From Yeosuana marina (GTDB taxonomy: Bacteria; Bacteroidota; Bacteroidia; Flavobacteriales; Flavobacteriaceae), in the NCBI RefSeq assembly GCF_011762485.1, contig NZ_JAAKGI010000027.1, positions 135,747 to 199,746 on the forward strand: a stretch of DNA of 64,000 nucleotides. The letters are read 5' to 3'. Under the pieces are notes generated by a model. The model was given only the letters and a program-made list of their open reading frames with translations. It was not told where the DNA came from and did not search any database. Shown here in pieces: positions 50,770 to 60,918 of the stretch; within the stretch, counting starts at the first letter, position 1, and every line of letters begins with the position of its first letter. The translations under genes and the position numbers were made by a program.

Positions 50770-52426
50770 AACACTATCGCCTTGGAAACGCTTTTTAGGT
50801 TTATTAGAATTAGAGCGTAAAGATATCTATCAAATTGCATATTATGCTATTTTTGAGGGGCTTGTGGCTTTATCGTTACCATTAGGTATACAAGCTATTA
50901 TAAGTTTGCTACAAGGTGCTCAAATATCGGCTTCTTGGATTGTTTTAATAATACTTGTAACTGGTGGTGTTGCTTTTTCAGGCATATTAAAATTAATGCA
51001 AATGCGCATTATTGAAACCATTCAACAACGTATTTTTACTAGAGCTTCTTTTGAATTAAGCTATAGATTTCCGAAGATACAAATGAAAGAATTACGCAAC
51101 TTTTATCTTCCAGAATTAGCCAACCGCTTTTTTGATACATTAACAATTCAAAAAGGACTATCAAAAATTTTAATAGATGTACCGTCGGCCTTTTTACAAA
51201 TTATATTTGCCCTGGTTTTATTATCGTTTTACCATCCATTTTTTATCATTTTTGGAATTTTGTTAATACTCTTAATTTATATTGTATTTAAATATACAGC
51301 TGAAATAGGTCTGGAAACCAGCTTAAAAGAATCTAAAAACAAATATCGTGTAGCACATTGGTTGCAAGAGATTTCACGTGCTGTAATAAGTTTTAAATTG
51401 TCTGGAACAACTACTTTAGCCTTACAAAAAAGTGATACTCTAGTTAACGATTATTTGACATCAAGAGAAAAACATTTTAAAATTTTGATGCTACAGTTTA
51501 AACAAATGATTGGGTTTAAAGTGCTAGTAACCGCTGGCCTTTTATTGATTGGTGGATTTTTGGTGCTAAATCAGCAAATGAATATCGGGCAGTTTGTAGC
51601 TGCTGAAATTATTATACTTTTAATAATTAATTCCGTTGAAAAACTAATTCTGGGATTAGAATCATTTTATGATGTATTAACTTCAATAGAAAAATTAGGA
51701 CAAGTTGTAGATAAACCTATAGAACCTCAAAAAGGAGAATTAATTAAAAAAGAAACTCCATTAACCATAGAACTTAACGAGGCATCCTATTCTGTTGACA
51801 ACAAATACAATCCAATTCTAAATGGAATTTCATTCACAATTAACCCTGAAGATAGGATTTTGATTGAAGGCGAAAGTGGTGCTGGTAAATCAAGTTTATT
51901 ACAACTTATTTCTGGATTAATTTTGCCTACGTCAGGTTATATATATGTTAATAATCTTTCTGTTAAAAGTTTATTTATTAATGAATATCGAGCTCTTTTA
52001 GGATTGTCGCTTTCTGAAGAAACTCCTTTTGAAGGCACCATAAGAGAAAATGTCACATTTGGAAATCTTGATATTTCTGACGAATTAATTTATGAAACTT
52101 TTGAAAATTTAGGTTTAACGGATTTTTTAAAACAACAACCACAAGGCTTAAATTCTATACTAAATCCAGAAGGTAAGCAAATAGCTTATACGGTTACTAA
52201 AAAATTAGTGTTAGCAAGAGCGATTGTTAAAAAACCAAAACTTCTTATTCTTGAAGATCCTTTAGATCAATTTCAAAAACAAGAAGCCAAAAAGATTATT
52301 GAATTTCTAACGGATAAATCTCAACCTTGGAGCCTCATTGTTGTGAGTAACAACGAAAGTTGGAAGCATAGTTGCAACAAAAACATAACACTAAAAAAAG
52401 GAATTATTATTGAAAGTAAATTGTAA
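50759..52426 (+). CDS. ABC transporter half-molecule with degenerate nucleotide-binding domain
   Basis: This 555-residue protein has a type I exporter membrane domain of about six segments (residues 15-300) and an NBD (about 335-555). Walker A is intact: GESGAGKSS (371-379, Lys377). The rest of the ATPase site is not. The Q-loop Gln is Ser419, LSGGQ is IAYTV (475-479), Walker B DE is Glu499-Asp500 in LLILEDP, the D-loop SALD is absent, and the H-loop His is Asn in VVSNNES. There is no N-terminal C39 peptidase. The HlyD- and TolC-type genes follow, so it may work as a type I-like exporter, but how it would hydrolyse ATP is open. Confidence 0.85.
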   Translation: MENKTLSPWKRFLGLLELERKDIYQIAYYAIFEGLVALSLPLGIQAIISLLQGAQISASWIVLIILVTGGVAFSGILKLMQMRIIETIQQRIFTRASFELSYRFPKIQMKELRNFYLPELANRFFDTLTIQKGLSKILIDVPSAFLQIIFALVLLSFYHPFFIIFGILLILLIYIVFKYTAEIGLETSLKESKNKYRVAHWLQEISRAVISFKLSGTTTLALQKSDTLVNDYLTSREKHFKILMLQFKQMIGFKVLVTAGLLLIGGFLVLNQQMNIGQFVAAEIIILLIINSVEKLILGLESFYDVLTSIEKLGQVVDKPIEPQKGELIKKETPLTIELNEASYSVDNKYNPILNGISFTINPEDRILIEGESGAGKSSLLQLISGLILPTSGYIYVNNLSVKSLFINEYRALLGLSLSEETPFEGTIRENVTFGNLDISDELIYETFENLGLTDFLKQQPQGLNSILNPEGKQIAYTVTKKLVLARAIVKKPKLLILEDPLDQFQKQEAKKIIEFLTDKSQPWSLIVVSNNESWKHSCNKNITLKKGIIIESKL

Positions 52427-52429
52427 GCT

Positions 52430-53794
52430 ATGTTAAATATATCAAGTAATAAGGTTTCAGAATTTATAGACCTCACTAAGTTTAAATCAGGAAAAGAAAT
52501 ATTTACTAAAGAATATCATAAAATATTTAAAAAATTCTTATTAATCTTAGCTATTGTTTTATTAGTTATACTTTTTTTGCCGTGGACGCAAAACATTACG
52601 AGTAATGGAACTGTGACGACGTTAAAACCTAATCAACGTCCTCAAACCTTGCAATCACAGATTCCTGGACGTATTGAGGAATGGTTTGTACAAGAAGGTG
52701 ATTTTGTCAAAAAAGGTGATACTATACTTCGTATCTCAGAAGTAAAAAGTGATTACTTTGATGAGAAATTAGCTCAACGAACAGATGACCAGCTTTTGGC
52801 TAAATCGTCGTCTGTAGTCGCTTATAAAAACAAAGTTATCGCTTATGAGAGTCAGATTTCAGCCTTACAACAAGAACGGCGTTTAAAATTAGAACAAGCA
52901 AAAAACAAGCTGTTGCAATCTCGCTTAAAAGTGAAAAGTGATAGTATTGATTTAGAAGCCATCAAAATAAATGCAGATATTGCTAAGATTCAATATGAAC
53001 GAACACTTACACTACAGAAAGACGGTTTAAAAGCAGTTAAGGATGTAGAAGAAAAGCGTTCAAAATTTCAAGAGGCTAATGCTAAATTAATTTCACAGGA
53101 AAATAAATTTTTAAGTACAAAAAATGAAGTTATAAACAGTCAACTTGCCATATCTACTATTAATGCCACTTATGCCGATAAGTTAGCTAAAGCAGAAAGT
53201 GATGTATATGCAGCCCAATCAAGTGGTTTTGATACTCAAGCGCAAGTATCAAAATTAGAGACGAGTTTAGCAAACTACACAAAACGAAGTAGTCTGCTTT
53301 TTGTAACAGCTCCGCAAGATGGTTATATTAATAAAGCCATAATATCTGGTATTGGTGAAACTTTTAAAGAAGGAGAACAATTGGTAAGTATTATGCCTGC
53401 AAATTATGAATTAGCTGTAGAAATGTATGTACGCCCAATAGATTTACCATTAATACATGTAGGAGAAAAAGTTAGAGTTCAATTTGATGGATGGCCTGCT
53501 ATTGTATTTAGCGGATGGCCAAATGTGTCTTACGGAACCTACAGCGCTAAAGTAGTTGCCATTGAAAACTTTATTAGCGCTAATAGTATGTATCGTGTAT
53601 TAGTAAAACCAGATGAAAACGATGTGAATTGGCCAGAAGCTATTCGTGTTGGTTCAGGAGCAAAAACTATTGCATTATTAGATAATGTGCCTATTTGGTT
53701 TGAATTGTGGAGGCAAATCAATAGCTTCCCTCCTAACTTCTATCAACCAAATAAAAACTTAGATAGTGCTAAAACTAAAAAGAAGAGTTCATGA
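52430..53794 (+). CDS. HlyD-family membrane fusion protein
   Basis: This 454-residue adaptor has one N-terminal membrane helix (about 34-51) and a biotinyl-lipoyl-like domain (IPGRIEEWFVQEGDFVKKGDTIL, then APQDGYINKAIISG). A long coiled-coil hairpin lies at about 110-290. The C-terminal beta domain includes PIDLPLIHVGEKVRVQFDGWP. It links the inner-membrane transporter to the TolC channel. The start is 3 nt after the ABC stop, and its end overlaps the TolC ATG by 4 nt. Confidence 0.9.
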   Translation: MLNISSNKVSEFIDLTKFKSGKEIFTKEYHKIFKKFLLILAIVLLVILFLPWTQNITSNGTVTTLKPNQRPQTLQSQIPGRIEEWFVQEGDFVKKGDTILRISEVKSDYFDEKLAQRTDDQLLAKSSSVVAYKNKVIAYESQISALQQERRLKLEQAKNKLLQSRLKVKSDSIDLEAIKINADIAKIQYERTLTLQKDGLKAVKDVEEKRSKFQEANAKLISQENKFLSTKNEVINSQLAISTINATYADKLAKAESDVYAAQSSGFDTQAQVSKLETSLANYTKRSSLLFVTAPQDGYINKAIISGIGETFKEGEQLVSIMPANYELAVEMYVRPIDLPLIHVGEKVRVQFDGWPAIVFSGWPNVSYGTYSAKVVAIENFISANSMYRVLVKPDENDVNWPEAIRVGSGAKTIALLDNVPIWFELWRQINSFPPNFYQPNKNLDSAKTKKKSS

Positions 53795-55182
53795 AAAAAT
53801 TAGCTGTTGTATTATTTTTTATATCTTTTTCTATTGGTTTTTCTCAAGAGAATAGCACAGTATTATCTTTGGAAGAATACATTGGATATGTAAAAGCATT
53901 TCACCCAATTGTAAAGCAGGCAAAACTTATAACGAGCGAAAGTGAAGCTAAATTACTAAAATCTAGAGGGGCTTTTGATCCCAAGATAGAAGTAGATTAT
54001 AATAGAAAGACCTTTAAAAGCACTGAATATTATGATAAACTTAATGCAACTTTTAAAATCCCTACATGGTACGGAATTGAGTTAAAAGGAAAATATGAAA
54101 ATAATGAAGGAACCTATTTAAATCCAGAATATAACACCCCAACAGATGGTTTGTACAGTGCCGGAGTTTCAATATCTCTTGCAAAAGGGTTACTTGCTAA
54201 TGACAGAATGGCGACCTTAAAACAAGCTAAAATATATACAAAACAAGCACAAGCAAAACAAAACCAAGTTATTAATGAAATTTTATATGATGCCATCACA
54301 TCTTATTTTAATTGGCTTAAAAATTATCAATCACAAATAATTTTTTCAGATTTTGTAGTAAATGCTGAAACAAGATTTAATAATGTAAAAACAAATTATT
54401 TAGCTGGAGATAAACCTGCTATTGATACGCTTGAGGCTAGTATAAATTTAAAAAATAGATTGTTAGATTTTGAAAAGGCTAAAATTGGTTACATCAAATC
54501 TACCTTAGAAATTTCAAATTATCTATGGTTAGAAAACAACTTACCTGTAGAATTAACAGATAGTATAACGCCCGATATTGAAACCATTAACAAGATTGAT
54601 TTAGTTTTAAATAGTTCCATTTTAAACGTATCTGATGTATCTATAGAAAATCATCCTAAACTCAAAGAACTTCAATTTAAAAGAGACATATTAACTATTG
54701 ACAAACGATTAAAAACAAATAATCTATTACCTAGAGTTGATTTAGAATATAATTTTTTAACGACGGATTATAATGACATTAATTTATTAAATACAGCAAA
54801 TTATAAGAGTGGATTAATCATTAGTTTTCCATTATTCCTTCGTAAAGAACGTGCAGATTTGAAACTTACAAAACTTAAATTACAAGATATAGACTTTGAT
54901 ATTTCTGCAACCAAGGTTAGTTTAAAAAATAAAATTGATGCCACATTACAGGAAATCGAATCTTATAAAATCCAAAATCAACTACTTTTAAATTTAGTTA
55001 CCGACTATAAACAATTAGTAAAAAGTGAAGAGCGTAAATTTGATTTAGGCGAGGGTTCCTTGTTTTTGGTTAATTATAGAGAAGCTAAACTTATAGAAAG
55101 TCAACTTAAAAAAATCGATACAGAATTTATGCTTTTTAATAGCAAATCTAACCTATTAAGAGTTATAAATAGTTTAAATTAA
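53791..55182 (+). CDS. TolC-family outer membrane efflux channel
   Basis: This 463-residue protein has a signal peptide (to about residue 18) and two TolC-type alternating helix/strand halves (FDPKIEVDYNRKTFKST, GIELKGKYENNEGTY and later LPRVDLEYNFLTTDYND, SFPLFLRKERADLKLTKLKL). It forms the outer membrane exit duct. Last gene of the operon; terminator at 55191-55220. Confidence 0.88.
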   Translation: MKKLAVVLFFISFSIGFSQENSTVLSLEEYIGYVKAFHPIVKQAKLITSESEAKLLKSRGAFDPKIEVDYNRKTFKSTEYYDKLNATFKIPTWYGIELKGKYENNEGTYLNPEYNTPTDGLYSAGVSISLAKGLLANDRMATLKQAKIYTKQAQAKQNQVINEILYDAITSYFNWLKNYQSQIIFSDFVVNAETRFNNVKTNYLAGDKPAIDTLEASINLKNRLLDFEKAKIGYIKSTLEISNYLWLENNLPVELTDSITPDIETINKIDLVLNSSILNVSDVSIENHPKLKELQFKRDILTIDKRLKTNNLLPRVDLEYNFLTTDYNDINLLNTANYKSGLIISFPLFLRKERADLKLTKLKLQDIDFDISATKVSLKNKIDATLQEIESYKIQNQLLLNLVTDYKQLVKSEERKFDLGEGSLFLVNYREAKLIESQLKKIDTEFMLFNSKSNLLRVINSLN

Positions 55183-55190
55183 GAAAAAAT

Positions 55191-55220
55191 AAAGGCTTCA
55201 TTTTGGTTAATGAAGCCTTT
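55191..55220 (-). terminator. Bidirectional terminator
   Basis: AAAGGCTTCATT (55191-55202) pairs with AATGAAGCCTTT (55209-55220), loop of 6 nt. The T-rich exit is better on the minus strand (upstream AAAAAATAAA). It separates the TolC gene from the convergent dioxygenase-fold gene. Confidence 0.8.
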
Positions 55221-55252
55221 ATGATTATTAGTTTTAGGAGAAATATTATTTT

Positions 55253-55948
55253 TTATTCTAAAACAATATCCTTTGTAGCAACGTATATATCGTTCTTCTT
55301 TTCAAGTTTTAAAACACTTTTGTTTAATTGTGAGCGACAAGATTCAGACAGACCTTGAACTAAAGGATCATTATCAAAAAAGAAGGCATCCAGAGCATAT
55401 TCAGCTTTGCCAGGTTCTTTAATTTCTCTGTGTATATTCTTAAGTTCGTTACTGTGTAAAAACCTACCTGGCATAAACGTATAAAAGGTATATTGTCCAT
55501 CTTCATTAGTTTTTATCCAAGCTCTATGGTAAACATAACGCTTGTGGTTTTCCTTTTTCATTTCATAAACACCATTCTCGTCAGGCTGATAAATATATAG
55601 AAGAACATTGCTAGCAGGTGTTACCCCATCACTTTTATAAATAGTTCCTGATATCTTTATTTTGTTTTCTTTATTTATATAATCAGGAATCGTATCTACA
55701 TTGTTCAAATTACTTTCAGAAAAATCGTAAATAGGACTACGTCTCTTATAATCTGCTGGTTTTTCAATAACTTCTGAAACAGAAATAGTTTCCTTGTTTA
55801 AGTTATTTTCAGAATAATCATAAACAGCACTGTTTTTTTCTGGTACAAATGTATTATTATCTAAAACGGAAGCATATTCTTGTGCGTAAAAAGACTGGTA
55901 AGCACCAAAAACGCAGACCAAGCAAATGAGGGAATTTAACTTTTTCAT
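55253..55948 (-). CDS. Secreted intradiol dioxygenase-fold protein
   Basis: This 231-residue protein has a signal peptide (to about 22). Its N-terminal part has two similar units (AVYDYSENNLNKET and PIYDFSESNLNNVD). From about residue 98 it resembles the intradiol ring-cleavage dioxygenase fold (ISGTIYKSDGVTPASNVLLYIYQPDENG, HRAWIKTNEDGQYTFYTFMPG). The His-x-His iron motif that normally follows (as in RPAHIHF) is not seen; only NIHREI is near. Enzymatic activity is therefore doubtful. Confidence 0.72.
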   Translation of the reverse strand: MKKLNSLICLVCVFGAYQSFYAQEYASVLDNNTFVPEKNSAVYDYSENNLNKETISVSEVIEKPADYKRRSPIYDFSESNLNNVDTIPDYINKENKIKISGTIYKSDGVTPASNVLLYIYQPDENGVYEMKKENHKRYVYHRAWIKTNEDGQYTFYTFMPGRFLHSNELKNIHREIKEPGKAEYALDAFFFDNDPLVQGLSESCRSQLNKSVLKLEKKNDIYVATKDIVLE

Positions 55949-56133
55949 AAAGGGAAAATGAATTAATTAATTCGAAATTAAATGATTAAATGCTAATACC
56001 CTAAAAAATCTTATGAACTCAAAATATAGTCGATGAAACGAAAAATTATAATTTAGACAAGACTTATTTTTAAATATATCTTGAAAATTTAATTATGCAG
56101 ATAAAATCCGCTTAAAGAGGATAAATAATCTGT

Positions 56134-56162
56134 TTGGTTCTGTATTCTATTGCTTATTTTTG
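56134..56162 (+). promoter_or_regulatory. Promoter of the FUSC gene
   Basis: TTG (56134-56136), 18-nt spacer and TATTTTTG (56155-56162) fit the Bacteroidota promoter consensus; the ATG is at 56190. Confidence 0.55.
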
Positions 56163-56189
56163 AGATTTAATTCAGAATAATCATTAATA

Positions 56190-58334
56190 ATGAAGAGATT
56201 CTCTTTCAACTTAAAACAACTAGCTTGGTACAGTTCTTATAGAGATTCATTTCTAATAAATCCAAATAGACTATTAGCTTTTAAAGCAACGATAGTCATT
56301 GGTGCCTTAGTTATTTTAATGGTGATTTTAGGATTACCATTTTATGGAATTACCTTAGGTTTAGGAGCTCTTGCTGGTGCACTTTCTGAGACCGATGATC
56401 ATCCAAACGGACGTTTAAAGTCAATGGCATTAAAGGTTATCAGTTTTGCCATAGCTAGTTTTTCTGTGGAATTATTGCAACCATATCCTATTCTATTAGG
56501 TTTAGGACTTGCGCTTTCAACTATTGTATTCATTTTAATAGGTGGTATTAATGAGCGATTCAGGGGTGTTACCTTTGGAGCTTTACTCATAGGAATCTAC
56601 ACGATGATTGGTTCGCAAATAAGTCCTAATTGGTATATACAACCCATATTGCTAACATTAGGAGCCTTAATTTACAGTAGTTTTTCGTATGTCTTATTAC
56701 TTTTAAGGCCATTTAGTCTTCTAAACGAACAATTAGCAAGAGGTTTTTATGCGCTCTCAAACTATTTAAAAGAAAAAGCAAAACTTTTCCCAAGCGATCA
56801 AACAACAGAAAAGAAAATAAGAGCAAAACTCGCTTTATTAAATATACAAATAGTTGAAGCGTTAGATGCTTGCAAAGATGTTTTAAACAGCTATGGAGAA
56901 GCTCTTAAAAATCAACAAACCCTGCAGCCCTATTTGCATTATTTCATGGTTTTGCAAAGTTTGCATGAACGTGCTACATCCAGTCATGAACGGTATGATT
57001 TATTAAGCGAAAACCCTGCTAACAGTCAATTAATTGGAGGCATTCGCCAATTATTAAATGAATTCTCTTTAGCTACCCAAAACTTTGCTAAAAGCCTACT
57101 TACAACTCGCCCATACGAACATCCAATAGCTTTAGATTGGTTGGTTGACACCATGAATAACATGTTAAAGACAAACGAATTGAAAGGTACTCTTCCTGTA
57201 AGATTATTGATTATTAATTTAACACAATCTCACGAAACCTTAAAGAATATTACTAATAATTATGATCGGGATTCATTGCCTAAATTAGAAAAAGAAACAC
57301 GTTCGTATTTCGAACGGTTGAAATTACAATTACATTTTGAACACCCCAGAATGCGGCATGCGTTACGACTGAGTCTATGTTTTTTAATCGGTTTTACCGT
57401 CTCTGAATTTTTTAATATCGCAAAAGGAGAATGGATTGTCCTGACTATTTTATTTGTATTACAACCTAGTTTTAGCGAGACAAGAAAACGCTTATTGCAA
57501 CGAACCTTAGGAACCTTATCGGGCGTTATTATTGGTGTTTTAGTCATTCGATTATTTTCATTTTCTGGACAAATTGTATTAATGATTACATCGGCATATT
57601 TATTTTTTATTTGGATGAAACGCCGTTATTCCGTGGCGGTTATTTTTATTACCGTTTTTGTGTTATGTGCCTTTAATATTATTGCTAACAAAGGTGTTGA
57701 TGTCATGACTCCCCGTTTAATAGACACATTTATTGGGGCTTTTATTTCGTTTATAGTGATTCGCTTTTTATGGCCAGAGTGGCAATATAAAAAATTGCCA
57801 GGCTTGTTAAGAGATGTTATCCATAAAAACACGGCTTATTTTAAAGCTATATTGAATGAATATCAAAACCAAACATCAGATGATTTAACATACAGAATCG
57901 CAAGAAGAGAAGCACATCGCGCCGATAATGCCTTAGTCAAAGTTTGGCAAAACATGCAATTAGACCCTCAAAAGCAGCAACAACTAAACAAAACGGCATT
58001 TACACTAACCTATTTAAACCATGCATTACTTTCATATTTATCTGCTTTAGGAGCTCATAGAGAACAGCAAAAAAATGAATCCTTACATATTTTAGCATTT
58101 GAAAATGATATTTTAAAAGCCTTAAATGAAGCATTTAACTGGCTAACTTCTGAAGATGATAGTAAGCTTCAACCTATTGAGAATTCGTTAAAAGATATTA
58201 GTACGCAATTGCTTACTCAGAATAAAGAGACAACACAAATACAGTATGTTTTACTCTATAATATAGCCCAAGTTACCATTCAAATTCTAGAACAAGCAAA
58301 TCTTTTTAAACTTACAACAATCGATAAAAAATAA
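56190..58334 (+). CDS. FUSC-family inner membrane protein (YccS-like)
   Basis: This 714-residue protein has two blocks of about five membrane segments (residues 30-165 and 395-530) and cytoplasmic parts between and after, the architecture of YccS/FUSC proteins. The second block includes RHALRLSLCFLIGFTVSEFF, IVLTILFVLQPSFSETRKRL and GTLSGVIIGVLVIRLF. Related proteins export aromatic acids or fusaric acid; substrate is unknown here. A single gene with its own promoter. Confidence 0.85.
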   Translation: MKRFSFNLKQLAWYSSYRDSFLINPNRLLAFKATIVIGALVILMVILGLPFYGITLGLGALAGALSETDDHPNGRLKSMALKVISFAIASFSVELLQPYPILLGLGLALSTIVFILIGGINERFRGVTFGALLIGIYTMIGSQISPNWYIQPILLTLGALIYSSFSYVLLLLRPFSLLNEQLARGFYALSNYLKEKAKLFPSDQTTEKKIRAKLALLNIQIVEALDACKDVLNSYGEALKNQQTLQPYLHYFMVLQSLHERATSSHERYDLLSENPANSQLIGGIRQLLNEFSLATQNFAKSLLTTRPYEHPIALDWLVDTMNNMLKTNELKGTLPVRLLIINLTQSHETLKNITNNYDRDSLPKLEKETRSYFERLKLQLHFEHPRMRHALRLSLCFLIGFTVSEFFNIAKGEWIVLTILFVLQPSFSETRKRLLQRTLGTLSGVIIGVLVIRLFSFSGQIVLMITSAYLFFIWMKRRYSVAVIFITVFVLCAFNIIANKGVDVMTPRLIDTFIGAFISFIVIRFLWPEWQYKKLPGLLRDVIHKNTAYFKAILNEYQNQTSDDLTYRIARREAHRADNALVKVWQNMQLDPQKQQQLNKTAFTLTYLNHALLSYLSALGAHREQQKNESLHILAFENDILKALNEAFNWLTSEDDSKLQPIENSLKDISTQLLTQNKETTQIQYVLLYNIAQVTIQILEQANLFKLTTIDKK

Positions 58335-58373
58335 TTGTAAAGGATGACCTGTAATACAGTTAACGTAGCCCTT

Positions 58374-59057
58374 TTATTTTTTTAAGAACTCTTTTATATG
58401 ATCATTAGAACCATAGACTACTAAGATATCATCAGCATTTAAGACATCATTGGGATGAGCCATACCACGTACTCTTGCAATATTTCTAGTTTTACCAATG
58501 ATACTTTTTTCTTCTCTATTTGATATCGTTGTTAATACTAACAAATTATAGTTTTCTCGAATGCCTATTTCTTTAATTGTTTTTCCGTTATATTTTGAAG
58601 GTAAATTTACTTCAACAATACTATAATCATCACTTAATTCAAAGGAGTCAACAACTCCTTTTAAACATAATTTTTTTGCCCATCGTTCGGCAGATTCTTC
58701 TTCGGGATGTACAATTTCATCTACACCAATAGCATATAATACTTTTTCATGCAACGGTTCTATAGCTCTACTTATTAATCGCTTTACTTGAAAATTTTTA
58801 AACAAAGCTGTCGCCATAACATTGGCTCCTTTATTTTCTCCGATGGCTATAACAACCATGTCGGTGTCTGCTAGTGGCAATCCTGAAACTGTAAACTCAT
58901 CGGTAGCATCCATGCAAATAGTATGAGATATTTTTTCTTTATAAGCATCTACCCTATTCATATCAGTATCAATGCCTATAACTTCATTTCCTTTTTCGGT
59001 CAATTTCATCGCCAATGACGCCCCAAAATTTCCTAATCCAACAATGATATATTTCAT
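58374..59057 (-). CDS. KtrA/TrkA-type potassium channel regulatory protein
   Basis: This 227-residue protein has the RCK fold. The NAD/ATP-binding Rossmann motif GLGNFGASLAMKL with Asp in VIGIDTDMN is at the N-terminus, followed by a TrkA_C domain from about 140 (IVEVNLPSKYNGKTIKEIGIREN, ILVVYGSNDHI). It gates the KtrB pore. The gene follows the TrkH/KtrB gene after 64 nt. Confidence 0.92.
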   Translation of the reverse strand: MKYIIVGLGNFGASLAMKLTEKGNEVIGIDTDMNRVDAYKEKISHTICMDATDEFTVSGLPLADTDMVVIAIGENKGANVMATALFKNFQVKRLISRAIEPLHEKVLYAIGVDEIVHPEEESAERWAKKLCLKGVVDSFELSDDYSIVEVNLPSKYNGKTIKEIGIRENYNLLVLTTISNREEKSIIGKTRNIARVRGMAHPNDVLNADDILVVYGSNDHIKEFLKK

Positions 59058-59121
59058 GTGTTTATATTTATTATTTTTCAGCGGTCACATGCTGTTCGCA
59101 TGCTCGTTTCATATGTTTATT

Positions 59122-60918
59122 TTAATTTATTGTAATTTCTTCTTTTGGGTATCTGTAGTTTTGCTGTTTTACCTTTTTAACAACGGCAATTAATATGGAT
59201 AACATACTAACTCTTCCAACAAACATAACCGCTATAATAACCAATTTACTTAATGAACTTAATTTTGCTGTAATTCCTAAACTCAACCCAACGGTACTGT
59301 AAGCTGAAAAACATTCAAACGCTATATCCAATAAACTTTTATCGCTATCAAAAATAGAAATTAGCATAATAGCCACACCAATAACTAATAAAGATAATGA
59401 AATTACTGCAAAAGCTCTTCTTACAGAAACATCTGCAATCTCTCTCCTAAAAATTTCAATCTTAGCCTTACCCTTTGCCAAACTAATAAAGTTTAAGATT
59501 GCGATGGCAAAGGTATTTGTTTTTATACCACCACCAGTAGATGCCGGAGAAGCTCCAATCCACATTAATAAAAAAATCATCATAACGGTTGAAAAATTGA
59601 GCGCAGACATATCTATAGTGTTAAAACCTGCTGTTCTTGGAGTAGCAGCCCCAAACAATGCCGTAATAAACTTTCCAATACCATGGTGGTCAGCTAGCGT
59701 GTTATTATACTCATTTATAAAAAACACGATAGTCCCTATAACTGTTAATGACAACGTTGTTATTAATGTAATTCTGCTGTTTAAGTTAAGAACCCATGGT
59801 TTGTATGGGTGTTTTTTGTTTCCAAAATAAAACAAGCGTTTCGTGAAAAAGTATTTCAAATACTTTAAAATATTCACAACTATAGGAAACCCGAGTCCAC
59901 CTAATACAAAAGATAAGATAATGATGCTTTGTAAATAGTAATTATACTTAAAACCAGTTTCGTACAAGTTATTTGGAAGTGTGGAAAACCCTGCATTACA
60001 AAAGGCTGAAACCGAATGAAACACCGAAAAGAACATACGATTGGCTAAAGATCCAAATAGTGTTTTATTTAAACTTGTAAAAATTAAAATAGCGGCTATT
60101 AGTTCTATTGAAAATGTAATAACAAGAATTCTCTTAAGCGTCGAAAAAACCTCTCCTAGTTTATTTGAACCTGTAACATCACTTAAGGTCAGCTGATTTT
60201 CATACGTTGAACCTCCCTTAAAAAAATAACTAAAATAACTGGCAAACGTTAAAATACCCAATCCTCCTATTTGTATCAACCCTAAAATAATAGATTGTCC
60301 AAAAAGTGTAAAATAGGTACCAGTATCAACTACTATTAATCCAGTTACACAAACGGCACTAGTTGAGGTAAATAATGCATCTAAAAAGGAGATATCTGTA
60401 TAAGTAGCATTAGGAAGCATTAACAATAATGCACCAATAAGGATAATAGCTAAAAAGCTGACGATAAAGAGTTGTGCAGGATTTAAAACAGTTCGTTTAA
60501 AATTGATGTTTTGCTCTGAAAACTCACGAATGAAGGTCAAAATTATAACAAACTTAAGCCAGTTATCGTTATACAGAAAGGTTAAATGATGATGCGCTTC
60601 TTCTGAAAAAAAATGAACATACAAAACTGCAATTGTAATAAAGATACTTATAATATCAAACGTTAAAACGCTTCTTTCTATTTCTTTCTCTCTTCTTGTA
60701 TACCTGAGTACTGAAGTAATAATACCTAATATTAAAACTATAAAATAGCACGCATTTAATACTTTCTGAACTTTTGATGATTGATCAAAACCAAAATCAA
60801 ATATAAATAGAAAAAGTCCTAGTAAACTTGATATAAAAACGAATCGGTAAAACTGTTTTAAAACATTTTGAAACGATATATTATTTATTCTCAATGTATT
60901 TAAGCTTAAATTTTTCAC
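59122..60918 (-). CDS. KtrB/TrkH-type potassium uptake membrane subunit
   Basis: This 598-residue protein has the four-repeat pore architecture of TrkH/KtrB, with selectivity-filter loops such as TSTSAVCVTGL, SVSAFCNAGFS, TPRTAGFNTI and AYSTVGLSLGI. About 150 extra N-terminal residues with membrane segments precede the conserved part (FKRTVLNPAQLFI), as in other flavobacterial members. It forms the K+ (probably Na+-linked) pore regulated by the protein encoded next (58374-59057). Confidence 0.92.
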   Translation of the reverse strand: MKNLSLNTLRINNISFQNVLKQFYRFVFISSLLGLFLFIFDFGFDQSSKVQKVLNACYFIVLILGIITSVLRYTRREKEIERSVLTFDIISIFITIAVLYVHFFSEEAHHHLTFLYNDNWLKFVIILTFIREFSEQNINFKRTVLNPAQLFIVSFLAIILIGALLLMLPNATYTDISFLDALFTSTSAVCVTGLIVVDTGTYFTLFGQSIILGLIQIGGLGILTFASYFSYFFKGGSTYENQLTLSDVTGSNKLGEVFSTLKRILVITFSIELIAAILIFTSLNKTLFGSLANRMFFSVFHSVSAFCNAGFSTLPNNLYETGFKYNYYLQSIIILSFVLGGLGFPIVVNILKYLKYFFTKRLFYFGNKKHPYKPWVLNLNSRITLITTLSLTVIGTIVFFINEYNNTLADHHGIGKFITALFGAATPRTAGFNTIDMSALNFSTVMMIFLLMWIGASPASTGGGIKTNTFAIAILNFISLAKGKAKIEIFRREIADVSVRRAFAVISLSLLVIGVAIMLISIFDSDKSLLDIAFECFSAYSTVGLSLGITAKLSSLSKLVIIAVMFVGRVSMLSILIAVVKKVKQQNYRYPKEEITIN

